A stretch of 64,000 nucleotides of DNA from Cellulomonas sp. (GTDB lineage: Bacteria > Actinomycetota > Actinomycetes > Actinomycetales > Cellulomonadaceae): NCBI RefSeq assembly GCF_017744555.1, contig NZ_JAGIBD010000001.1:186001-250000 (forward strand). Reading direction: 5' to 3'. Below the pieces are notes generated by a model. The model was not told where the DNA came from, searched no databases, and saw only the letters and a program-made list of their open reading frames with translations. The position numbers and the translations under genes are program-made. This document shows, one piece after another, positions 47,458-55,164 of this stretch (positions are counted from its first letter, which is position 1; each line of letters begins with the position of its first letter).

Positions 47458-47660
47458 CAGCGTCGGTGCGGCTGCGCGGGCTCCCGATCGACCCACGAGG
47501 CCGGGATGAGTATGACGGTGCCGAGCCGGCGGCAGGGGATCTGCTCGGTCTCGGCCAGGTGGTAGAGCGTCCGCGCCGGCACCCTGAGGACGGCGGCCGC
47601 GTCCTTGACGCGGTAGTACTGCCGAGCAGCGGTGACGGTGGTCTGCGTGGTCATCGACAT
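47457..47660 (-). CDS. Excisionase-like MerR-type helix-turn-helix protein
   Basis: The 67-aa protein reads YYRVKDAAAVLRVPARTLYHLAETEQIPCRRLGTVILIPASWVDRE, the classic excisionase/helix-turn-helix pattern (AAxxLxVxxxTxxxxxxxxxIPxxRxGxxxxIP). ATG 47660 has AAGGAG upstream. It is just upstream of the integrase and overlaps it by 1 nt, as in actinobacterial integrative elements. Confidence 0.88.
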   Translation of the reverse strand: MSMTTQTTVTAARQYYRVKDAAAVLRVPARTLYHLAETEQIPCRRLGTVILIPASWVDREPAQPHRR

Positions 47661-47688
47661 GGTCGATCTCCTTCGGTGGGTTGGGTGG

Positions 47689-48735
47689 TCACCACCGCTC
47701 CAATACCGGTCCATCGGGGACCGGGCTGGGCGGGGGCGTCAAGGGGCGCGGCGTCATCTGTGGACGCAGCGGCGGGATGGCGGGCTGCGGACTGGTCGGC
47801 GGGAGGAATGGCGGAGGCTCGTCGGGGTGGTGTGTGGCCCAGGTCTCGTTGGCGGAGGTTTCGACGTGGATGGTGGCGACGATCCGCTCGAGGAGTTCGC
47901 GCGCGGTCTCGGGCTCGCCGCCGGGCAGGCAGTCGGGGTCGGGTCGGTCGGTGGCGACGTACAGGCGGTTGAGCTCGCGGCCGCGGCTAACGGCGACGTA
48001 GAGGTCTTCGCGGCCCATGCCGGCGGTGACGACAGTGTGGGTCTCGTCGACGGTCATCCCTTGGGACCGCGCGGTGGTGGTGGCGTAGCCGAGCTCGACG
48101 GACTCGTCGACGTAGGCCCCCGGCAGTCGCAGCGTGCCGGCGGCCGGATCTCCGACGGGCACGACGCGCAGGCCACCGCCCGGGAGGACCTCGGTGATCT
48201 GCCAGAGGTCACCGTTGCGGACGAACCCGTCGCTGGTGCGCAGGCGCCGGTTGTTGCGGCGAGTGACGATGCGGTCGCCGACGCCACCGGTCAGTCCGTC
48301 GCTATGCGTGACGCCAGTGGTGCGAGCGGCGCCGGTTCGGATGCGTTCGGCGCGGACGCGGGCGTTCAGCTCGTTCACGGTGCGCCGGTCGGCGGCCGCG
48401 AGCAGGACGGTTCTTCCCTGTGCTTCAGCCGCCGTCGCAGCAACGAGTGCGTCGTCCAGCATGACGTCGTGCGCACCATGGCTGACCCGACCGTGCTCGA
48501 TATAGGCGTCCAGCGCGGCGGAATCGCCGTGGCGCAAGTCCAAGGTCGCGCGCGCCTCCCACGGGTGGCTGAACCGCCACAGGGTTCGCAGCTCAGCGGT
48601 GGGTCCGCGGCGGGCGAGCATCCCGAATGCACCGCCCGCGTCGACGGCGCCGCGTTGCAGGTGGTCCCCGACAAGCAGCACCTTCGCCTCGGCGGCGCCC
48701 GCGTGGTTGATGAGAGTGGCCAGACGTTTTCCAGC
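47689..48735 (-). pseudogene. Truncated MobF relaxase-helicase (TraA/TrwC-like)
   Basis: Reading leftward from about 48735 the open frame begins AGKRLATLINHAGAAEAKVLLVGDHLQRGAVDAGGAF, the segment just after Walker B in TraA/RecD-like helicases. It goes on with the UvrD-like helicase core (DALVAATAAEAQGRTVLLAAADRRTVNELNARVR, GRELNRLYVATDRPD) and ends Pro-rich. The N-terminal relaxase and the Walker A/B portion are missing, and the frame runs back to a stop at about 48772 without a start codon in a convincing place. It was cut at the junction with the ATPase-nuclease module. Confidence 0.82.
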
Positions 48736-48809
48736 CCGGATCTGGTTTGATCGCTTCAGAGCGCACCGCTCGGCGGTCGCGTGTCAACGGGCTACCAGGG
48801 AGGAACTGC

Positions 48810-49481
48810 ATGGGCGGTTCAACGACGCGCATGCAGGACGCTGTCCGGCTCTTGATGCTCATCGAGAAGGCGGCCGAGCCGGTCACGGCAGATGACATCG
48901 GTGGTGACGGGGCGCTCGCGACGGCTGTTGGTGTCGTTCGTTCACAGGTTCGCCTGCAGAAGCTGGACTTCTGGGTTCGGAACCCTGACTACCTCGCGAA
49001 TGAGCTATTGAACGACTACGTAGATGGGGACCAAGACCCGACACTCCTCCAGCTTGCTGGCGAGATCCTTGACAGCGAAGAGCCGGAGCTTCGCAGGTAT
49101 CCCATGCTGCGGTACCTGTTCGGTGCCTACGAGGACCTGGATGATGCGCTCGCCGTCCTCCGACAGGCGGACCTGGTGGTCCGTCGCCGGAAGGGCCGTC
49201 CGGGCCATGTAGTCCGGACTGACTATTTCCTGCTGGAGGCTGGCCGGGAAATGACTCTCCGCATATGCCGAGAATTCGAAGACTTGGCTTGGTACTCACA
49301 CAGGGCGACTTTAGTAGTGGAGTTGGCGGGTGGGCAGGGTGCGACACAATTGAAGGACCGTCAATACGTTCAGGAGGAATACTTGAAGACACCCAACGGT
49401 GCACGTATTCCGTCCATAACGGAGCGTGCCCGACAGCGCTTGGCAGAGATTCGGGCTGGAGCCGGGGGTGCGGTGGCATGA
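48810..49481 (+). CDS. Middle-component-like protein of a three-gene ATPase-nuclease module
   Basis: The 223-aa protein starts at ATG 48810 behind GGGAGGA. It has MQDAVRLLMLIEKAAEPVTADDI, VGVVRSQVRLQKLDFWVRNPDYLANELL, then EDLDDALAVLRQADLVVRRRKG (a winged-helix-like end) and YFLLEAGREMTLRICREFEDL. The KLDFWVRNPDYLAxxL segment recalls the small middle components that link the ATPase and effector in three-component ABC defence systems. That link is inference. It overlaps the ATPase gene by ATGA. Confidence 0.7.
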   Translation: MGGSTTRMQDAVRLLMLIEKAAEPVTADDIGGDGALATAVGVVRSQVRLQKLDFWVRNPDYLANELLNDYVDGDQDPTLLQLAGEILDSEEPELRRYPMLRYLFGAYEDLDDALAVLRQADLVVRRRKGRPGHVVRTDYFLLEAGREMTLRICREFEDLAWYSHRATLVVELAGGQGATQLKDRQYVQEEYLKTPNGARIPSITERARQRLAEIRAGAGGAVA

Positions 49482-51463
49482 GCATTCCCAGCCCGGGAGA
49501 TCTGAGCAGGACCATTGCCGCGAAGGCAAACGTCGACGTCAGCACTGTTGAGACGGTCCTCAAGGCTAACGGCGTGACTTTAGTGCCTGTGCCGCCAGCT
49601 CGGCGCCGCCTGGACATTCGGCGGTTAACGTTCTCCGGGACGCGTAGCCGCACGCAATGGGACGGTCCATTCGCTGCGCAGTTCGAATTTTCGGACGGGG
49701 TTACCGCGCTAATTACGAACGAGAATCTACGGGGGAAGTCGTCGGTGCTCGAACTTATCACGTGGGCCCTGCGCGGCAGCCCGCGCAAACTCCGGGCAGA
49801 CGTGCGCCTGTGGTTCGAACGCATCGTCCTGGAATATTCAGTTAATGACGTGCCGATGGCGGTCGTAATAACGAAGGGGGAGTCGGGGTTCCTTGCTGAC
49901 ATTCTCCGCGCATCGGATGCCGACGAGCTTGCCTCCCATTTAGCCGGGGAGGAGCCTTCTGGCTCTGTCCACTACATTTCGACCGGCTTGTCAGAACCCG
50001 AATTTCGCGAACAGCAGGATCAGTTGATGCTGTCGCTGCTGAGCCTGGAGCCCATAACCAACTTCCAGAGGCGGAAGGATAGCGACCAGGGCGACACGCG
50101 AGACAACACGTGGCCCGCTTACTTTGGGGGTATCTACCTTCCGCCAGCCGGTTCGGAGATTCTGTTTGGCGACGTTGTATTCGCCGCCTTGCCTGCTCGC
50201 ATTCTACAACTCTTTTGTAATGTTCCGCTCATGAGCACCCAGATTCGGCTGGCGACGCTCGAGAAAGTCATCAGACAGGGCGAGTTGAATCAAAATCGAC
50301 GCATAGCGGAGGATGCTGCAGCGCGATTTCAAACGCGGCGAGACCTCGTGGTCGAACTCGAAGCGGTGAACGCAAGGCTCGCGGCGCTTCCAACAGCGAC
50401 AGGCCGCTCGTACGAGACCATCGCCGCCGAGCTGCGGCGAGCTGAACGCGCTCTCGACACCGCTTCCGCTGACGCGCGAGCCACGGGAGCCACGTTCAAC
50501 GACGCCAGGAGTGCCCGTCAGGCCGAGGAGCAGCGGACGAACAGCCACCGCGAGACGGTGCTCGCGGAGATCTTGTTTCAGGGGCTCAGCCCGAAGCACT
50601 GTCCTCGGTGTGAGCAGGAGTTCGAGACTCAGCGCGTAACGCGCGAGGAGGACCTCCACGAGTGTTCCGTATGCACGAAGCCGTTCCTGGTCGGCGAGGT
50701 CGACACTGGAGACGTGGGTGAGCCTGAGGTATTCGGCGACGCTCTCGCGGCGCTGAAGGAGGCCGAAGAGGCCGCGGGCCTGAGCGCGGAGGCCGCCCGG
50801 ACTGCGGCTGATGACGCGAGTGCCGTGGTTCAGGATCTGGCGCGCGCACTCGCTGCCGCTAGTAGGGCCGATGAGTTCACGGACCGGATGAGGTTGCAGC
50901 TCGAGCAGGCGCGGTTGTTGGGCAGGCTCGAAGGCATCCCTGAGGGTGGCGTCGAACAAGAGCCCTCCGAGTCGCTCCGAGTGATCGAAGCTGCGACGAA
51001 GATCCTGACCGAGATCACCGGCGCTGCGGCGCACGAGATGTTCGAGGACTTGAACACCGAGATCCTGACATTGGGCAGGAAGTTCAGTATCGAGAACCTC
51101 GAGAAGGTCGAACTGAGTCGCCAAGGAGGAATGCAAGTCACAACGGCGGGGGCTGAGGTGCCGTTCAGCAGGGTGACAGGCGGTGAGCGGCTGCGTCTTC
51201 GCGTCGCGGTCATAGTCGCCCTTCTCCGTGTGGGAGCGCGGTCTGGTGTCGGCAGCCATCCCGGCCTGATCCTTCTTGACTCGCCTGGGTCAGACGAGCT
51301 CACCGTGCACGACGAGGCAACTCTCTTGAAGGAGCTTGACTCATTGAAGGAAGAGCTCCCCGGACTGCAGGTGGTCATCGCGTCGGCGGAGCCGGCTGCG
51401 GTCGAGGGGCACCTGCCTCCCGACCACATCTATTCGAACCTCGAGGGCGGACCACTGTGGTGA
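49478..51463 (+). CDS. SMC/RecN-like ABC ATPase with zinc-binding motif
   Basis: The 661-aa protein has an N-terminal nucleotide-binding half: DIRRLTFSG, FSDGVTALITNENLRGKSSVLELITWALRG (Walker A-like RGKSS, K87) and VHYISTGLSE. A coiled-coil-like centre (about 270-570) is interrupted by a zinc motif CPRC (C375, C378) and CSVC (C396, C399), as in Rad50/SMC-type hooks. The C-terminal half has the signature VTGGERLRLRVAV (around 565), Walker B GLILLDSPGSDEL (D601) and the D-loop region. This is a DNA-linked ATPase able to bridge and sense DNA. It is adjacent to a nuclease gene. Confidence 0.85.
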   Translation: MSIPSPGDLSRTIAAKANVDVSTVETVLKANGVTLVPVPPARRRLDIRRLTFSGTRSRTQWDGPFAAQFEFSDGVTALITNENLRGKSSVLELITWALRGSPRKLRADVRLWFERIVLEYSVNDVPMAVVITKGESGFLADILRASDADELASHLAGEEPSGSVHYISTGLSEPEFREQQDQLMLSLLSLEPITNFQRRKDSDQGDTRDNTWPAYFGGIYLPPAGSEILFGDVVFAALPARILQLFCNVPLMSTQIRLATLEKVIRQGELNQNRRIAEDAAARFQTRRDLVVELEAVNARLAALPTATGRSYETIAAELRRAERALDTASADARATGATFNDARSARQAEEQRTNSHRETVLAEILFQGLSPKHCPRCEQEFETQRVTREEDLHECSVCTKPFLVGEVDTGDVGEPEVFGDALAALKEAEEAAGLSAEAARTAADDASAVVQDLARALAAASRADEFTDRMRLQLEQARLLGRLEGIPEGGVEQEPSESLRVIEAATKILTEITGAAAHEMFEDLNTEILTLGRKFSIENLEKVELSRQGGMQVTTAGAEVPFSRVTGGERLRLRVAVIVALLRVGARSGVGSHPGLILLDSPGSDELTVHDEATLLKELDSLKEELPGLQVVIASAEPAAVEGHLPPDHIYSNLEGGPLW

Positions 51464-51578
51464 GGGCGCCGCTCCGGTAGCGACTATCAGTCGCACGATC
51501 GGCTCACGCCGGTGCGTCATCCGAAGGGGGTTTGCGCGCCTACTAGCCCGTCATCATTCACTCTTAGGAGGTCTGGTC

Positions 51579-53585
51579 GTGTCGCTCCAGGACGTGCTGG
51601 TCGAGCGCGCTGTGCCCGGCACCTCCGAACTGGACGCGTTGGTGGCCTTCGGCGATGAGCTGTACGGGCGTTTGGAGCGCGCCGACCTTGACGACGCTGG
51701 AGCCGTTGCCACCGCGGCGCGGGAACAGGCGCCGGAGTTTGTGGCTCTGGCGGAAGCGGCAGCCCGCGCCGAAGACCCCCATGCCGCTGAGCTCTTGGCT
51801 GTCGCCGCTGCGGCACTGCCATTCCTTCGGAACCTCGTATTCGTCGACGCAGCAGATGTTGCTTTGTCTTCCCCGCACTTCCGGGCGGCCCAGGGGCGTC
51901 AGCTGGCAGGTTCGCTCGCTGAGCGCATCGACGAGACCCGTGGCGCGGAAGGCTTGCAGGCGTATTGGTACCTCGAAGCTCTAACACGCTTGGGTCTGAC
52001 CGAAACGTCGGCTCGTTTCCGAGCGCTGGATGTGCTTTCGTCTATCACTCTCGATGACGCCGTCGAATTGCTTGAGCGCCTACCTCGTCTTGTCGGCCTG
52101 GCGTTCGATCAATGGCGGGAGGACGCGCTCGAAGGATTGCTCTACATGCTGGCCGAGCATCCTGAGGCGCGCGCGGACGCACTGTTCGAGCTCGGCCAGG
52201 CTCAGCTTCGCTCGGCCCTGGAGCAAGACTCCCTTGAAGGCATTCTCACGGGCGTTGCGGCGGCCCGCGATCAGTTCACCTCCGCCGAGAGCCTGGATGA
52301 GGCGCGAGATGACGCCACGATACTTCGCGCCGCACTCGAGGTGCTGACAGCGTTCGCGCAGGCGCCCGCGCAGACAGGTGACGAGGCGGCGGAATCCTTA
52401 GCAGTGCTGTCCGCGGCCATGAACCGACGAACTGCATTCACGACGCGCGATGCGTTGGGCGGCTGGGCGGCACCACGTCGTCAGGCCGAGGTCGAGTGGT
52501 ACACCCTCGCCGGCAAGTTGAGAGTCGCGACGGGGCCGCTCGCTCAGGTCTCCTGGTTGACGCCAGTGGAGACCCTGACGCAGGTGCTCGCTGTCTATCA
52601 GGCGTCGCGCTCTCTGACAGTGGTGTCGGCTGAAGGACTGCGGATCGTACTGGAGCCGACGGTCGAGGCCGCCTTCCTCCGCCGTGAGGGACTTCTGGAG
52701 CACCTACAGGCTGCGTTGCAGGCAGACGTCCTGCCAGAGGACGAACGCAGGGCCGCGGAGGCCCTCCTTCGAGGGGTCGAGTCCGGCGGGCACTCTCAAG
52801 GCGGTGATGCGATGGGAAAAGTACTCGCGGCGGCCCCGGCGTTGGCCGCCGAGCTTGGTCTGGCTGGTGCGACACGTCTCGCTGACCAGCTCGCGAAGGC
52901 GGTTGACGAGTCACCTGAGCTCGTCACGTGGATGAATGAAGAGGCAGACGCGCGGAGGCGCAGTTTGGCGCGTCGCCGCGATCCGGTCGTGGATGACCTC
53001 CTCGATCGAGTCGTCTTGTCCCTGGGGGCCGCAGAGGACTTTCGGGGCACCGCGCGTGAGGAATTTATCGAACTGGTAATGGAGGTTCTTCGGTTTGCCG
53101 CTGACCGGGCCGATGTCGGTCGGGAGTCAGGGGGGGATCCGGTCGCCTACCTGTTCCCGCCCGCGGCCGGAAAGGGAGCCTTTACAGAGGACTACCTGCA
53201 GCGCGACGTGTACTCGTGGTTGTGTAGCTCGGGCTTCCGCAACTCAACCCGGATGGAGGAGCGCGACATTGCCGCTGGACGGGCAGATGTCAGTGTTCAG
53301 CGTGTTGAGCATCGGTTCGTGATCGAGGTGAAGCGCGAGTTGTCCGATGCATCGCATGCGGCGCTGGTCGGATCCTACGGACCGCAGACGGCCGGGTACA
53401 CGGTGGTGGGCCCCGGATTGTCGATAGCCCTCGTGCTCGACCTTACGAGCCACAGAGGAGGGGTTCCGAGCTTGAAAGACTCAGTGTGGGTCGATGAGGT
53501 TCCCATCCAGGGCGGCACGGCGAGGCGTGTGGTGACAGTCGTAGTGCGGGGGAATCGGCCAACACCTCGCCAAATCCGGGCCTGA
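51579..53585 (+). CDS. Helical-repeat protein with C-terminal PD-(D/E)xK nuclease domain
   Basis: The 668-aa protein starts at GTG 51579 behind TAGGAGG. Its first 500 residues are almost all helical (LERADLDDAGAVATAAREQAPEFVALAEAAARAED and similar), probably a helical-repeat scaffold. The last 150 residues carry a nuclease core: GKGAFTEDYLQRDVYSWLCSSGF, RMEERDIAAGRADVSV with D570, then RFVIEVKREL (E583, K585), the D-x12-ExK spacing of PD-(D/E)xK endonucleases, and a final set of strands. This is the likely effector of the module. It follows the ATPase gene by 115 nt. Confidence 0.8.
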   Translation: MSLQDVLVERAVPGTSELDALVAFGDELYGRLERADLDDAGAVATAAREQAPEFVALAEAAARAEDPHAAELLAVAAAALPFLRNLVFVDAADVALSSPHFRAAQGRQLAGSLAERIDETRGAEGLQAYWYLEALTRLGLTETSARFRALDVLSSITLDDAVELLERLPRLVGLAFDQWREDALEGLLYMLAEHPEARADALFELGQAQLRSALEQDSLEGILTGVAAARDQFTSAESLDEARDDATILRAALEVLTAFAQAPAQTGDEAAESLAVLSAAMNRRTAFTTRDALGGWAAPRRQAEVEWYTLAGKLRVATGPLAQVSWLTPVETLTQVLAVYQASRSLTVVSAEGLRIVLEPTVEAAFLRREGLLEHLQAALQADVLPEDERRAAEALLRGVESGGHSQGGDAMGKVLAAAPALAAELGLAGATRLADQLAKAVDESPELVTWMNEEADARRRSLARRRDPVVDDLLDRVVLSLGAAEDFRGTAREEFIELVMEVLRFAADRADVGRESGGDPVAYLFPPAAGKGAFTEDYLQRDVYSWLCSSGFRNSTRMEERDIAAGRADVSVQRVEHRFVIEVKRELSDASHAALVGSYGPQTAGYTVVGPGLSIALVLDLTSHRGGVPSLKDSVWVDEVPIQGGTARRVVTVVVRGNRPTPRQIRA

Positions 53586-53921
53586 GATTGCTAAGCGGGC
53601 CGCGATCGTCTACCGGAGGTCGGTGCGGCTGGTTCACTCGAGGAGGTGGAGCGAGCTTGGTTATCCCGAACGGCTCGCGCGATCGGGTCGGTCCATGGCG
53701 CAAGCCGCTCCGATAGCCTGTGCCGTCACGCAGTCGACTCAGGCGGGATCCGAGAACGCCGGTCGCCAGCACGGTGCCCTGAGTGTGTCGCCACCGTCGA
53801 CGTTGGCTTAGGCTCGCAACGCGGAGCCGAAGCGTGCGACGATTTGCGCCGTGCATGCGACTGGAACCAGAGCGTTCGGGTCGCGTGGTCGGCGCTCGCC
53901 TGCTGACGCACCCTGGCGCGC

Positions 53922-53943
53922 CGTGGTCAGCACGTGGTCAGCA
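53922..53943. promoter_or_regulatory. Right arm-type integrase site (tandem CGTGGTCAGCA)
   Basis: Same double repeat as at 43536, about 85 nt inside attR. The region 53586-53921 otherwise shows no gene and no clear structure. Confidence 0.6.
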
Positions 53944-54025
53944 ACGATCTGAAACTGGTCGCGAGGATCGCACTGCACGCATGTAGTTCTGCATTTCAGC
54001 GCCTTACGGCGGCATCCGCGTCGAA

Positions 54026-54069
54026 CTCCTAAAGCGGGTGTCGGCAGTTCGAATCTGCCCAGGCGCACA
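54026..54069. repeat. attR: 44-bp direct repeat
   Basis: Exact copy of 43423-43466, without the 5' half of a tRNA. It marks the right end of the island. Confidence 0.92.
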
Positions 54070-54143
54070 GTGTGTTGGTGCAGGTCAGCGCGAACTACGG
54101 TGCGACTGGTGCCATCCGTGCGACCGCGATGTCCGGTTCGCGG

Positions 54144-54806
54144 TCAGGGAACGTCTGACGGGACTCGATGCCCAGCCCACCGAGGAAGTGGCGTTCCGGG
54201 GTGGAGTACGGCGACGTCATCCGCGGACGGCACCAGCACGCCGCCCGCGGAGTCGCCCATGATGACGTCGACCCGATCGTGCTCGCCGTGGATGGTGACG
54301 TGCGGGCACCACAGCGGAGGACCGCTCCGGTCTGCCCAGGGCACGTAGTGCAGGTCGACGCCGGTCACGTGGGTCCCCGCCATGCTCGTCCAGCCGGGAG
54401 ATCGTTCTTGGACGTCCCAGATTGCCACGTCCGCCTCGACGCTGACTCCGCTCCCGAGCAGGGGGACGGGCTGCAGGCCGATGCCCTCCTGGTGGCCGGG
54501 CGGGTCCCAGGTGAGCGAGAAGACTGCGCCCGAGTGGGTCACGATCTCGAACCCGTGGTCCACGGCGTCGAACCCGTCGTTGAGCCAGTTCGGATCGGTC
54601 CACTCGGACGGGTCGACGACGGTGCGAGGGCCGGCGCCCTCCAGCTCGGGATGCAGCTCGGAGCGGCGATGGTCCAGGTCGAAGTAGCGGACGGTGCGGA
54701 TCCGTTCACCCACGAGCGCGCCGGCTTCTCGCCGTCGCGCGTCCGCCTGTGACTGCGAGGTCGCCCAAGACCACACCCGGCGCAGTCGGCGGGATGCGAT
54801 CTCCAT
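54144..54806 (-). CDS. Hypothetical protein
   Basis: The 220-aa protein begins MEIASRRLRRVWSWATSQSQADARRREAG, then RTVRYFDLDHRRSELHPELEGAGPRTVVDPSEWTDPNWLNDGFDAVDHGFEIVTHSGAVFSLTWDPPGHQEGIGL in several stretches and VWDVQERSPGWTSMAG-like loops. It is rich in Trp and acidic residues and looks cytoplasmic. I do not recognise the family. It lies just outside attR and may belong to an older insertion. Confidence 0.68.
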   Translation of the reverse strand: MEIASRRLRRVWSWATSQSQADARRREAGALVGERIRTVRYFDLDHRRSELHPELEGAGPRTVVDPSEWTDPNWLNDGFDAVDHGFEIVTHSGAVFSLTWDPPGHQEGIGLQPVPLLGSGVSVEADVAIWDVQERSPGWTSMAGTHVTGVDLHYVPWADRSGPPLWCPHVTIHGEHDRVDVIMGDSAGGVLVPSADDVAVLHPGTPLPRWAGHRVPSDVP

Positions 54807-55164
54807 GGAGACACGGTGACGGCTGAGGAGGCGATCCGTCTCTGTCCTCGCGTGACTCGCGACACGACTGCTCGGAAGGGCAGCACTTTGCCGGAGGACC
54901 GGGACGAGGTCGTGCAAAGATGAACCGCGGTATCGAGAAGGCCCGCAGCAAGGCCGCCGAGCCAGCCGCGAAGACGGGCGAATGCAGGTCCAGGTGACCT
55001 GAACGCATCCGCTGCGAGGCGTCGAGGGGCGCGTCCGGCACTGCCGGACGGACGACGCCGGTCGCTGTCGGTGCATGCGCGTGCCTGGGGGCCGCGTCGG
55101 TGGGGATGCCGCGCTGCGGCTCGGCGCGTTGCGCCGGGGTCGCGGCGTGGACGAAGGAGGAGAA
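54807..55164. other. Intergenic region with no supported gene
   Basis: The region contains only a 26-codon ORF from 54921 and no clear promoter or repeat. I see no feature worth naming. Confidence 0.5.

Larger units (their letters stand above)
43423..54069. mobile_element. Integrated genomic island in tRNA-Arg(CCT), about 10.6 kb
   Basis: The island lies between the 44-bp repeats attL and attR and inside them shows a second pair of matching 22-nt arm-type repeats (43536-43557 and 53922-53943). It encodes a tyrosine integrase and an excisionase (46.3-47.7 kb, minus strand), a truncated relaxase-helicase, and cargo: AlbA_2 protein, DUF2971 protein and a three-gene ATPase-nuclease module. Much of the cargo DNA has visibly lower GC than the flanks. 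The integrase gene is frameshifted, so the island is probably no longer mobile on its own. It looks like an integrative element or phage-like satellite with decayed transfer genes. Confidence 0.88.

Noticed and set aside
48747..48809. Start of the three-gene module at 48747.
   Set aside because: The in-frame ATG there has no ribosome-binding site. ATG 48810 has GGGAGGA and yields the conserved N-terminus.
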